Origin: Paralithodes platypus
Taxonomy: Eukaryota > Arthropoda > Malacostraca > Decapoda > Lithodidae
NCBI GenBank assembly: GCA_032716605.1
Contig: CM064485.1
Span: 35,681,158 to 35,745,157, forward strand
Direction: 5' to 3'
Length of the DNA: 64,000 bases
The notes below the pieces were generated by a model that saw nothing but the letters and a program-made list of their open reading frames with translations, was not told the DNA's origin and searched no databases. Both the position numbers and the translations under genes were made by a program. Below, piece by piece: positions 44,894 through 55,910 of this stretch (the first letter of the stretch is position 1; each line of letters starts with the position of its first letter).

Positions 44894-46750
44894 CTTGACA
44901 GGGTAAGTCTGCTCCCCAACCCGTACAAATCCATCATGTATGAATGGCCGACACCAATCAGGGGAAGTCTGGTTATGCTCAGGTGGTGATACCGTCTGGG
45001 GCGGCAAAGTGCCGACTACCCTGCTTCGCGCTGGCCAACACTGCCCCCCAATCTCACCAGTACCTGGCTTGCCTTTCACAGGCACCTCCCCTAATGTCGC
45101 CACCAACTGGACAGCCTTGGGTTCCTGGGTAGCTTTCCATTTAGCACACTGAGGTTTAAAATGACCCTCTTGCTTGCAGAAATAACATCTCACTTCCGTA
45201 GAAGCTTGCTGGTTGTCAGCCTTGGTATATTGTTGTGTCCTATTTGTGGTACCTTTGGGTGATAATGGGCGAGCTGATACTGTGGCTGCTTGGTGCACAG
45301 GTCGGTCTCTCCTGTCACCAATGCTCCCCATGCACGTGCCACACCGGGCTAGTGCAAAGTCATCAGCCCAAATTGCTGCTTCCCTTATTGATTTAAACTG
45401 CTTTTCTTTTAATTTTTCCCCTATGTCCTTTTCAACTATGCTTGTAAACTGCTCCATCAGCCAAACCTCACACGCCGCCTCAAATTTACCAGCTGACTCT
45501 GAATGCAGCCACTTAGCTAGAGTATCGCGCAGGTACCTGGCACATTCCATGTGCGAGTCCCCCTGCCGCTTCCGAGCCCCCCTGAGGGCCAACCTGTAAG
45601 CCTCGGGACGCAGTTCGTAGGCTTTTAACACAGCCTCTTTAAGTACATCATACTCTAGTTCCTGCACTTCTAGGCAATCATATGCATCGAGAGCCTTGCC
45701 TTTTAACACCTTAGACACCAACGCTGCCCAGCGGTGCCTCGGCCACTGATACTCTTGGGCCTTCTTCTCAAACTGCAAGAACCATTCTGTGACCTTGAGT
45801 TCATCGAAGGCCGGCACGAGTTTCAGCCGTCGAAACAACACCTCTTCTGCCTCCTCCCTAGATGCATGACCAACACTATTCCCTTGTCGTCTTTGCCCAC
45901 TGGTTTCCAACTTCGTCTTCTCCAAATCTACCTCCAACTCTCTCAACTTAATCCTCTCCTCCATTTCTCTGTCTACCTGTATTCTCTTCTCTATCTCCAT
46001 CTTCCTCAGCGCAAGCTCCCTATCTTTCTCTCTCTGTCTCTCTTCCCTCTCTCCATCTTTCTCTCTCTGTCTCTCTTCCATCTCCATTCTCTTTAGTTGG
46101 AGCTCTACCTCTGGACTTCTTCTCGACCCTATCGGGGTTATAGGAGGAAACTGGGCATAAGGGGGAACATTGTGCTGAGCAGCCACCGTATGAGTGGCAG
46201 TGAAATGCTGGGGTGTGGCCCACGACACATGGGGGGAAGAAGGAGGATACTGGGGATTGCTATCATAACTTGAAACAAATGTACTGGCTATAGGGGCATG
46301 AACATAGCCCTGTGAAAATGAAGGGGCCGTACTGATAGGGTTAAATGCTGACGGTGGAGGCGTGGTGGCAGGTGCGGTGGTATTAGTAGGAGACTGTCTA
46401 ACTACAGTATCACCTTGCTCTGGAGTTGTTGCTCCACTCCGAGCCCCAGTAGAATAATAGCTAACCTGACTGCTAGGACACTGCGGCACATGCAGGATGG
46501 TGCCATCTTCCACAACACAAGTACTAGCTTCAAAATAAGGACCCCTAGGCTGCGCAGCCAACTTGCACACTTCTTGAACTAACTCTGCCTTAGACATACC
46601 ACTGCACCTCCATCCATACGCCTCCAACACACGTCTTAATTCATCACTACTCTTGCTAGCAACCTCTTCTTGACTAGGTTAGGATGTAATAAACTGCAAG
46701 CCGTCCTCCTTCCCCACAATATGAACAGGAATGTAATCAACATGCGACAT
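44894..46750 (-). pseudogene. Gypsy gag, with an early in-frame stop, truncated by the BEL insertion
   Basis: The natural start is ATG at 46,750-46,748 (minus strand). After 23 codons there is an in-frame TAA (46,681-46,679), and then the same frame is open to the BEL junction at 44,894. Features in order: an N-terminal segment resembling a small helical SAP-type motif (EAYGWRCSGMSKAELVQ), a Pro/Ser/Thr-rich stretch, a long charged coiled coil (about 46,110-45,890), a helical capsid-like part and one CCHC knuckle, CYFCKQEGHFKPQC, at about 45,195-45,150. The frame runs directly into the protease part at 36,995 on the other side of the BEL element. Confidence 0.88.
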
Positions 46751-48146
46751 CTTAGCAATAGTTGTGGACACGGGTTAATGAAATAAGAGTACTATGTCCG
46801 TAGACTTTCAATTACAAGAACCATTACTGACAATCTAAATATAATGCTTCACACCACAAGAACTCTATACTATCACACTATGCTGGTCTGAGGTCGTCAC
46901 TGTTACGAGGGAAGCTGGGGCAACCAGATGCTCCAACAGCACCGAACTACCCTGCAACAGACACGCTCTAAATATCTGACTCAAACACCAAGACACACAG
47001 GTTCTCTAGGAAAAATGGTTATCTTCCTCTTTGCTCTATTAAAGCAGTAACAAGGAGATACAAAAATATCTATTGTCCCCCAGTCTAGTCCACAGTGCGT
47101 GTAGTATGAATGAGAACTTCTAAGGTTATTCTAAACTGCCCACATATTATCTAACCATACCACTACTAGACTCCCAGAACATTCTATATCATGCCCAATC
47201 GCTTAGGAATTGAGAACAATACAGAGCAAAAACCCATGGAAAGTCCAGTGCAATAAACCTCTGTGCCAAGCCTATTATCCCTAGCCTATGTCCTAATAAT
47301 ACACCGAGTGGCTCTCTTCAGCACAGCACGGCGGTGGTGTTGAAAGGGGTAAACAACTTTAATGACTTAACCCTTACAACATCATCTGGGGTTAACTCAA
47401 TACAAACGAGTGCAATGGGGACAACCTCACCTAGTAACAGGCTCCACCCCTAGTCCCTGACTGCACCGAATGTATTGCTGCTAAAAACTACACAAGGCAC
47501 AAGGGTTGATATCCTGGGGAAGTTAGAAGCTGGCTGCCACCCAATAAAGGGTTGGATAAGACCCGAGTCAAAGGATGCTGTGTGGTGGAAAAGCTTAGCC
47601 TACCATATCACACACCCAGCAACCTCAGTACTCAAAGGCCTGACAAAAACAGAGATAAACAGTCCAGCCACCCAATTCCCCCAGTGATATCAACCATGAA
47701 TAACATGCACATCTAATAATGGTGAAAAAATGCTGCAGAATAATGGAAAAGAACATGGGAGGAATAAAAAGAGAAGCTTATATTCTAGATTGCCAAAGAA
47801 GAAATGAATGCAGTTATTAATATTAACCTAAAGATGTTAAAACAAAATAATATGTTCAATATGACTCCAGCCCCTGCTATGCTCCAATCAAATAAAGAAC
47901 AAAAAGAAATATGCGGTATTCAAGGGAAACCAAAGAAGCAAGCCTAACCAACACCAAACAGTGATGTTGACAGAGCGAGAGGTGAGTCTGGAGTGAAGGC
48001 CTGCAGTCAGGGCTCTCAGAACTGTTTTGTGAGATTTCCTTAAAACACAGGTAAATTTTCCTCAAATGCAGACAAATTTCCTCAGATCTCAAAATAATGA
48101 ATTCAAGAGCATAAACTAATTAGGTGAAGGTTTTCACATATCACAT

Positions 48147-48245
48147 GTCTCGATGGCCTAATGGTTAAGGTGATTTTCTTGTGTTTTTCTGTTCATTTTC
48201 ATCAATAAATAGTGTTTGAAATAATTTTCAAATCCCGGAGAAACC
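48147..48245 (+). ncRNA. tRNA-like remnant inside the hAT element
   Basis: TCTCGATGGCCTAATGGTTA resembles a tRNA 5' end with A box, and TTCAAATCCC about 60 bases downstream resembles a weak B box. The anticodon arm and acceptor pairing are poor. At best this is a tRNA pseudogene or SINE remnant. Confidence 0.3.
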
Positions 48246-48375
48246 TATTTGACCTATTATTTTATCCAACAATGTAGGGGAGAGTTTGGGAATGTGGGGT
48301 TTTGGGTGAGGTGAAATTTGAGAATAATATTGCTTTTCAAATCAAAACTTGGCTGTCAAATAACCTAAAAGAAAG

Positions 48376-48768
48376 GTTATTAGCCTAACCTAACAACCTA
48401 ACCTAACCTGATGTTGTGGGGGCTGCCGCCCCAGCCCTTCACACCCACGCTAACAGCCTCTAACTAACATAAACCTAACCTAACTAACATTAACCTACCC
48501 TAACTAACAGTAACCTAACCTAACTAACAGTAACCTAACTTTACTAACAGTAACCTAACCTAACAGTAACCTAATTTAACAGTAACCAACCTAACTAACA
48601 GTAACCTAACTTAACAGTAACCTAACCTAACTAACAGTAACCTAACCTAACTAACAGTAACCTAACCTAGCCAACAGTTACCTAACCTACCTAACAGTAA
48701 CCTAACCTACCTAACAGCAACCTAACCTAACTAACAGTAACCTAACCTAACTAACAGTAACCTAATGG
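48376..48768. repeat. CCTAA-rich tandem array, unit about 20 bp
   Basis: The unit is approximately CCTAACCTAACTAACAGTAA, with about 14 units plus a more irregular start. CCTAA is the complement of TTAGG, the usual arthropod telomere repeat, but the regular CTAACAGTAA spacer makes this a minisatellite derived from or resembling it, not a true telomeric tract. It lies wholly within the hAT-like element. Confidence 0.9.
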
Positions 48769-50972
48769 CCGACTTGCCGACGCAAGAAATCGTCACTCAT
48801 CATAAATTAAGTATTTTGCAGTTATGTTAGTATATATCGCCGAGGCTTGTAACACATTTTCGGGGTAAGTATTTAGCATAATTAAGCCATAGCTGTGTTA
48901 AAATATGTACATTTAATTGGTGACATTAAAATAAACCAATACCCAAAAAACTGTAATAAAAAAATAAATAAAAAAATAAACAAAATAAAATCAATTAATG
49001 AACGGATCTCCATATTGTCCAAAATTCCAACTGTTAGGCCTAGCCTAACTGTTAAGTATTATATAATTGTAGCCTACAGTGTACTTGTTGTAAATGTTGT
49101 CCTGATTAAACATTTGTGATCAAAATTCTTAAAATCGAGTTCTCACACCTTAGGCTAGTCACTTTGACGCCTTAGCCTTTGGGCTTAGGGCTTAGGCTAT
49201 AGGCCTAGCCTATCTCTCATAAATTCATAATCTCTGTGAGTCTGTGACAGTGGTCAGTTACTCTGAGTCTGTGTCTCTGTTACAGACCTTAGTGGTTACT
49301 AAAGTTACTATACTAACCTTGAAATGTGAGTTTATGATCTCTCAGGAATAGGCGGCATTGGGGTAAGGACTAAGGGAAGACTTGCTGTTGCTTGTGTTGT
49401 GTTTACAATATCAATTCATGGTTACTACTTACTAGTTTCGCTACCAGATGTCGGGCAGTCTAAACTGTCAACAGCGGAACATTTGAACATTAGGTCCTGC
49501 CTACATTGTGCAGTTGTGATAACTTTAATTATAGTTCTTTTAAGCATCTAATTATTTATGTAGACCTATTTATATAACATAATTCAATTTCCTTAAACCA
49601 GTGTAGAATTTCCACAGATTGTCCACCTATTTTGCTCTCAATTTCCTCAGATTTTCCTTAGAAAAGTCATTTCCTCAAACTTTTCCTCAGATGGCTCCAA
49701 ATTTCCCTATCTGAGGAAATTTCCTTAAACAGTGAGAGCCCTGCCTGCAGTGGCGGGAGGGGGAGCCAGGGCCTCGCGTGGCGAGGAAGGGCTCCAGGCG
49801 TCGCAAGAATACTTAATTATCTCAGGTAGCCTGTGCTCTCACTAACAACAAAAGTAATCAAATAAAGCATAAGACAACACTGTGTAAACTTATGATAAAC
49901 GAAATCAATTGCCCAAAGGCTAAACAAGAGGTAATTACACTCGAGGCAACAAAGGCAATGTGTTGCACAGAGAGGCGCCAAACTGACAAAGAGGCGCACA
50001 TGAGAATAAGAAAGAAAGAAGGCAAGCTAGCCTCTCACAGGGCTTAGGTTAAGTTTTATATCACACATACAACTGAACTGGGGTTTTATAAGTTCAGGGG
50101 AATGTGACAATATACTGTATATATATAGTGTATATCCACAGCCTCAAAATAATCAATGAATGCAAATATTTAAAATATAATATTTTATATTACAAATTTA
50201 TGTTATTCAATGTATACGTACAGTCAGAAACCGCAATTTCTGAGACACTTTGATAGGGCACGGACATGTGGAACGCATCGTTTCTGGACGAGAGCCCACT
50301 TTAACTATCACAAGGCCGCATACCTACTGTATAAACACACGTTTCGAACCAATAGATGCTTCACTCAGTCTGCCATGTAAAATGATAATGCTGCTGCTAT
50401 GCTATGATCCGCATTTAAATATTCATGGATATACAAATGACAAAAAATACCTTTATTGCATTCCCTTACGTATCTACAGTAAATACAGACACAAATATTA
50501 CCATAGGTTTTAAGAAATAAAAAATTAAAAGAAATACTTCCAAATTGCTACCCCACGAGAATGTCTCGGGTTCCAACCTTAAACGTTTAATAAGCTGTTA
50601 TGAAATTTAGTAGTTTAGGTTCGCTCTCTCGACCGCCCCCCCCCCCCCCCCCTCTCCCCAGAGAGCTGTCTTCATTTCAATGTTCCCAGTGACCACGTTA
50701 TGCATACTTGTATTAATTTCGAAGAGGAGGATGTTCAGTGTACAGTGTAAATGTTTACCTTACATTGGTGGTAATAAACAGTTGTTGTGTAAAGTAACGA
50801 TGGCAAGTATGACGTGAATTGCTAGTAACAATTAGTCGAGTGTGTGTGTGTGTGTAAGTGAACCTATGTGTGTTGTAATAAACATAATGTTCTACAGTAG
50901 GTGACAGACACTGAAAACACAAGTGTCTGCTTCATGACATACAACACAACGAACTATGCAATGTAATATTAC

Positions 50973-52268
50973 ATGTTATCATCTGGTTATGAAATTCAGG
51001 TGTGCAACGGCAATGAGTTATCAGTTGTGATATATGGGGGTTATTATGTAAATATCACACACAGTTTTAGGAAGGGAAGAGGATGTGTAGATACATTTTT
51101 TACCCTGAAATGTGTTGTGGAGAAATATCTGGAGAAGCAACAAAAGATGTATGTTGCCTTTATGGACTTGGAGAAGGCCTATGACAGAGTGGATAGAGAA
51201 GGTATGTGGAAAGTACTTAGAATATACGGAGTAGATGGCAAGTTGCTGCAAGCAGTGAAGAGTATGTATGAGGGTGCAAAGGCGGCAGTACGTGTGGAGA
51301 ATGAGCAGAGCGAGTACTTAGATCTGAATGTTGGGTTGAAACAGGGGTGTGTGATGTCCCAGTGGTTGTTTACTGTATATATGGATGGAGTCATGAAAGA
51401 AATACAAGGAAGAGCAGTGGATGTTGGTGTATCACTGATAAGGGAAGGAAACGAGTGGAAGCTACCTGTACTGCTGTTTGCTGATGATACAGCTCTGATT
51501 AGCGATAATGAATTGGAGTTGCAGGGTCTGGTAAATATGTTTAGAACAGTGTGCAAAAAACGGAACTTGAAGGTAAATGCGGGGAAGAGCAAGGTTATGG
51601 TCTTCGAAAGGGGTGAAGCCACAGAGTGTGAGGTGAAGTTGAACGGTCAGGCTATGGAGATTGTCAGCTCATTTAAGTATCTGGGCAGTGTGCTGAGTAA
51701 AGATGGGAGTATGAATGAAGAAGTACGGGAGAGGGTGCAACAGGGGAAGAGGGTTTTAGGAATGCTGAAAGCAGTAACAAGAAATAGGGTGGTTAGCATG
51801 GAAGTGAAGAAGTCCTTGCATGACAGTGTGGTAATCCCAACACTGACTTACGGAAGCGAAGCATGGACGTTGGTGGAGAGACTCAGACCAAGAGTGAGAG
51901 GGGTGGAAATGAATTACTTGAGAAGTGCGTGCAGAGTTACATGGAGGGATGGACAGACGAATGAGGAAGTAAGAGGGAGGTGTGTGGAGGTAGATGTGCT
52001 GGAAAGTGTGAAAAGAAATACCTTGAGAATGTTCGGCCATATGGAACGTATGGGAAGCGAGAGAATGACTAAGAGGGTGTACGAGAGGGAGGTGGAAGGA
52101 CAGAGAGGGAGAGGTAAACTGAGAGAGAGGTGGAAGGATGGAGTGATGAAATATATGAATGAAGGCGGTGCTGGTTGGGAGGAGGGGCGTCGATTGACTG
52201 GGGACAGAGGTGCATGGGGGCGTTTCGTTCGTGGCCACCACTTCGGGGATCACGGCGTCAGGCAATAG
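50973..52268 (+). CDS. RTE-type LINE reverse transcriptase, 5'-truncated, open
   Basis: 431 codons without a stop. The RT part starts before motif A: YVAFMDLEKAYDRVDREGMW holds the first catalytic Asp, then GLKQGCVMSQWLF (motif B, usually GVxQG) and FADD at 51,477-51,488 (motif C). The thumb and a C-terminal domain with PTLTYGSEAWTL, RMFGHMERM and an Arg-rich ERWKDGV segment follow. The element ends just after the stop with a short (ATAG)n tail (52,266-52,281), as RTE elements do. The endonuclease and RT N-terminus are missing. It is a well-preserved but truncated copy. Confidence 0.88.
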   Translation: MLSSGYEIQVCNGNELSVVIYGGYYVNITHSFRKGRGCVDTFFTLKCVVEKYLEKQQKMYVAFMDLEKAYDRVDREGMWKVLRIYGVDGKLLQAVKSMYEGAKAAVRVENEQSEYLDLNVGLKQGCVMSQWLFTVYMDGVMKEIQGRAVDVGVSLIREGNEWKLPVLLFADDTALISDNELELQGLVNMFRTVCKKRNLKVNAGKSKVMVFERGEATECEVKLNGQAMEIVSSFKYLGSVLSKDGSMNEEVRERVQQGKRVLGMLKAVTRNRVVSMEVKKSLHDSVVIPTLTYGSEAWTLVERLRPRVRGVEMNYLRSACRVTWRDGQTNEEVRGRCVEVDVLESVKRNTLRMFGHMERMGSERMTKRVYEREVEGQRGRGKLRERWKDGVMKYMNEGGAGWEEGRRLTGDRGAWGRFVRGHHFGDHGVRQ

Positions 52269-52496
52269 ATAGATAGATAGACACAAAATTAAGCTTCGGA
52301 CGCTGATAGGTTTAAATATTTCGTATATATTTCGTAAACAAATGTATATAACATTTAAAGGGTAAAGGCTATATAAGAATCGCATCGTGATATTACGTTT
52401 AGAAATGGGTATAGATGCCTTTTCGATGTTAGTATTATAGTATCTGATATATTGCAATGTTTAAACAGTGCCACAAGGTTAATAGCATGATATAAA

Positions 52497-53285
52497 ATGG
52501 ATGAATTATATGTGAGTACCGGTATGTGTTTAATAGCAACTACTATGGATTTTAATTTCCCTAATATAGATTGGCAGCAACAAATAGGGGACTCTGATTC
52601 AAAGGAGTTTATTGAGGTAGTACAAGATAGTTTTTTATCTCAATTCATAGATACGCCGACTAGAGGTGATAATATTCTCGATTTAGTTTTCAGTAACAAT
52701 GAACATATGATAAATAGTGTAGAAATCGGGGACCACCTTGGAAATAGTGATCACAATTCTGTGTATTTTAATATACAATGGAAAGGTAATATCAGAGAGA
52801 ATACAACATTAATACCTGACTTCAGAAAAGCCAATTATGGTGGGTTAAGAGAAGCCCTGTTAGCGGACCCTATGGTCAAAAAATTAAGTCGATCCAGGTG
52901 TCCAAATGAGTGTATCCTTTCTCAGGCACCTGTCATCTTAAGTCAGGAGGAGACGTCAAACTTGGTAGATACATACGATAATTTTATCAAGTCAGTATTC
53001 AATGCGCAAAATAAATATATCCCCAAAAGAAAATTTAGATCAACACAGAACCAACCCAAATGGATGAATAATAGACTATTAGATCTTCTAGGAAAAAAGA
53101 GAGGAATATATAGAAAAATTAAAAAAGGCGAAATTCACCTACTTGCTTACTATCAGAATCTATCACGACAGGTAAAAAAGGATATTAGTAAAGAAAAAAG
53201 AAATTATGAAATTAAGGTTGCCAATGATTCAAAAATAATCCTAAAGCTTTTTACCAACTATATAAATCCAAGGTTAGAGATGTAA
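52497..53285 (+). pseudogene. CR1 endonuclease C-terminal part and linker
   Basis: The frame contains DFNFPNIDW, TRGDNILDLVFSN, the catalytic NSDHNSV region (about 52,744-52,765) and the linker with QPKWMNN and KKRGIYRKIKKG. The first half of the endonuclease is missing. The frame is lost at the T-rich stretch near 53,246-53,252; a single-base slip moves it into the frame of the RT that follows. Confidence 0.88.
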
Positions 53286-54964
53286 TTGGTCCCCTTAAAA
53301 CTTCGATAGGAAAATTGACAGAAAGTGATTTAGAAATGTGCAGTACATTAAATAGTCAATTTCTTTCCGTTTTCACTAATGAAAATTTGGCACAGTTTCC
53401 AGAAGTCCGTAAGGTATACAGCGATAGTATAGAAAATAGGTTAAGTACGGTTACTATAAGTAGAAATGATGTGGTTAAGGAAATTGACAGACTGAAACCT
53501 CATAAATCGCCTGGTCCTGATGAGGTATATGCTAGAGTATTAAAAGAATGCAGAGATGAGTTAAGTTATCCATTAACATTTCTATTTAACAAGTCATTAG
53601 AAACAGGTATAGTTCCAGAAGCTTGGAAGCTTGCAAATGTAGTTCCGATCTTCAAAAAAGGTGATAAATCAATAGCATCCAATTACCGTCCCATTAGTCT
53701 CACTTCAATCATAGGAAAACTACTAGAGTCAATTATTGCTAGGAAAATGAGAAACCACTTAGAAACATTTAACTTAATCAATTCTTCTCAGCATGGATTC
53801 ACTCAGGGACGGTCTTGCCTTACTAATTTGCTTAGTTTTTTCTCAGAGGTATATGAAGCAGTAGATAATGACAAGTCATATGATATTATATATTTAGATT
53901 TCAGTAAAGCTTTCGACAGAGTCCCTCATGAGAGATTGATGAGAAAGGTTGAGGCATATGGAATAGGTGGGGCGTTGTTAGGATGGATTAGGTCATGGCT
54001 AATTGGTAGGAAGCAGAGAGTCAGCATAAATGGTACCAAGTCAGAATGGGGAGCAGTCAAAAGTGGTGTCCCCCAGGGATCGGTATTAGGTCCCCTGTTG
54101 TTTCTTATATACATAAATGACCTAGATTTAGGTATAACTAGTAGGATAAGTAAATTCGCAGACGATACTAAAATAGGGAAATCAATTGATTCAGATAGCG
54201 ATATAGAGTGCCTCCAAAGGGATCTAGATACCTTACATGAATGGTCAGTAAATTGGCAGATGAAATTTAACATTGACAAATGCAAGGTATTAAAGACAGG
54301 GAAGATGCAAACAAATGTTAAATATAAACTAGCTAATTTAGAATTAGAAAATTCAGACTGCGAGAAAGATCTAGGTGTGTTTGTTAGCAATGATTTGAAG
54401 CCTAGAAAACAGTGTATAAGCGTTCGTAATAAGGCAAACAGGATTCTCGGGTTCATCTCTAGGAGTGTGAGTAACAGAACTGCTGATGTTATCTTAAAAC
54501 TTTACTTGTCATTAGTGAGACCCCATATGGATTATGCTGTCCAATTTTGGTGTCCTTATTACAGAATGGACATAGATTCATTGGAGAGAGTACAGCGTAG
54601 AATGACAAAAATGATCCATAATATTAGAAATCTTTCGTATGAAGAAAGGTTGAAGAAATTAGGTTTACATTCGTTAGAGAGACGCAGAGTTAGAGGGGAT
54701 ATGATAGAGGTGTTCAAGTGGGTTAGTGGGATTAACAAAGGGGACATGGCAAATGTACTAAAGCTCAGTGATAGCGAAAGAACTCGTACCAATGGTTTCA
54801 AATTAGATAAATTTCGTTTCAGAAAAGATATAGGCAAGTATTGGTTTGGTAACAGAGTTGTAGACGGGTGGAATGGACTACCAAGTGCTATAGTGGGATC
54901 TAAAACTGTAGGGAGCTTTAAGATAAATTTGGATAAGCATATGGACGAGAAGGGTTGGGTGTGA
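53250..54964 (+). CDS. CR1 reverse transcriptase, intact frame
   Basis: The frame is open from the linker at about 53,250 (first listed start 53,315) to TGA 54,962-54,964. RT motifs: HKSPGPDEVYARVLKE, NVVPIFKKGDK, NYRPISLTSI, IIYLDFSKAFDRVPH (motif A), SGVPQGSVLGPLLFLIYIND (motif B), and FADD at 54,155-54,166 (motif C). The C-terminal part has DLGVFVSNDLKP, LVRPHMDYAVQFWCPYY and a final FKINLDKHM. No stop or gap is visible, so this RT domain could be functional if expressed with its upstream part. Confidence 0.93.
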
Positions 54965-55649
54965 AGGGAGATCAGCCGGGTTGGGCCAATCAGCGCTCTG
55001 CAGACCTCCATAATCCTGCGTTAATCTCTAACCGTTTTGGTAAGATGATCCTCAGGGTATTAGAGTGTGAAGCCTATAATTGGGCTTTGTAATGAATTGG
55101 GGTTGTGTGGGACAGGGATCTGCCTTGCTTAGGCCAATCGGCTTTCTGCAGACTCCCATTTTCTTATGTTCTTATGTTCTTATGTCTGATGAATCACACA
55201 CACACACACAACGAAAGCCTGTCCATTCACTGCGGTTTGGTAGTGTTTCTTTACATTCTTAATGCTTTAATAGCTATCCGTGTTTAATGTAGATAGAGGA
55301 GGGAATAACAAACAATGGTGTTTTTGTAATTTTTACACCAGATTCTGTAGTATGAATCGTATCGTAGCATAACAAGAGCACAATTATTTTACATGGCAGA
55401 CTGAGTGAAGCATCTATTGGTTCGAAACGTTTGTTCGTATGTGTGCGGCCTTGTGATGGTTAAAGTGGGTTGTCGTCCAGAAACAATACGCTCCCAATGT
55501 CCGAGCCCTATCGAAGTGTCTCAGAAACTGCGGCTTCTGACTGTAAGTGCATTCAAATAGTCCTTGTTTATATTACAATTTAAAAAAACATTTCCTTGCA
55601 AATAAGCAATTTCGTATTTTTAGTTTCATGTGTTTTCTAAGGAGAGCAT

Positions 55650-55910
55650 TTCCCAGTTTGGTGTCAGGGTGTGTGATGGTGGTGGTGGTGTCAGGATGTG
55701 TGTGGTGGTGTTACGGTGTGTGTGGTTGTGATGGTGACAGGATATGTTTGGTGGTGTCAGGGTGTGTGTGGTTGTAATGGAGGTGGTGGGTGGTGGTGGT
55801 TGTGGTGGAGTCAGGGTGTGTGTGAAGGTGGTGGGTGGTGGTGGTGTCAGGATATGTGGTGGTGGTGGTGGAGGTGGTGGTGATGTCAGGATGTATGTGG
55901 CGGTGTTAGT
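55650..55910. repeat. GGTGGTGTCAGGRTGTGTGT-type minisatellite
   Basis: About nine diverged units of 25-35 bp built from GGTGGTGTCAGG and TGTGTGTGG. The overlapping Gly/Val/Trp-rich ORFs are artefacts. Confidence 0.85.

Larger units (their letters stand above)
48008..49743. mobile_element. hAT-like non-autonomous DNA transposon with 8-bp target duplication
   Basis: 1,736 bp with ends CAGGGCTCTCA and TGAGAGCCCTG (11-bp perfect inverted repeats), flanked by CCTGCAGT at 48,000-48,007 and 49,744-49,751. The left gypsy LTR has the empty site with one copy (33,655-33,662, first base G). An 8-bp duplication with CAG...CTG ends is typical of hAT elements. Subterminal ATTTCCTCA-type words recur near both ends, as hAT transposase binding sites often do. 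No transposase frame is visible; the ORF at 48,895-49,119 lacks any known motif. Inside are a CCTAA-rich array and a tRNA-like stretch. Confidence 0.92.
31534..50109 (-). mobile_element. Ty3/gypsy LTR retrotransposon, Gmr1-like domain order, with nested insertions
   Basis: Two long terminal repeats (31,534-34,020 and 46,901-50,109) start TGTTACGAGG and end GGGGAATGTGACA on the plus strand and sit in AT-rich DNA, with a likely ATAT duplication. The element is on the minus strand. Going down in coordinate it reads: 5' LTR (46,901-50,109), gag (46,750-44,889), BEL insertion (37,001-44,888), protease (36,995-36,737), integrase zinc finger and core start (36,726-35,938), SINE, integrase C-terminus (35,472-35,161), RT start (35,049-34,390), RNase H end (about 34,375-34,308), 3' LTR (31,534-34,020). 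Integrase before RT is unlike most gypsy elements and matches the known Gmr1 clade. The element is defective: stops in gag, internal deletions in integrase and in RT-RNase H. No gene in it can make a full product. Confidence 0.9.
46901..50109 (-). repeat. Gypsy LTR, right copy (5' LTR), carrying a hAT-like element
   Basis: 3,209 bp as found, about 1,465 bp without the insertion and one duplicate. It has the undisturbed version of the site where the left LTR received its TTAA element (TTAA at 47,039-47,042). A 12-bp indel near 46,939 (relative to 31,570) and scattered substitutions separate the two LTRs. Confidence 0.92.
52490..55184 (+). mobile_element. CR1-type LINE, 5'-truncated, with octamer tail
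   Basis: It starts inside the endonuclease and ends in three perfect TTCTTATG units (55,161-55,184). Octamer tails of this kind are typical of CR1 elements. The last about 70 bp recur in inverted orientation at 28,382-28,453. The coding part carries only one frameshift. Confidence 0.9.
50221..55543. mobile_element. Tc1/mariner-like terminal inverted repeats enclosing LINE insertions
   Basis: The left end 50,221-50,385 and right end about 55,380-55,543 are inverted copies of each other over about 165 bp with moderate divergence. Both start CAGTCAGAARCCGCARTTTC when read inward. Each is flanked by TA (50,219-50,220 and 55,544-55,545), the Tc1/mariner target duplication. No Tc1/mariner transposase is seen. 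Between the ends lie an RTE LINE (about 50,960-52,290) and a CR1 LINE (about 52,490-55,184). Subtracting them leaves roughly 1.2 kb, which suggests a non-autonomous element later hit by two LINEs. Confidence 0.8.

Noticed and set aside
44940..46096. Plus-strand ORFs over the gypsy gag
   Set aside because: Shadows; the minus frame has a zinc knuckle and coiled coil.
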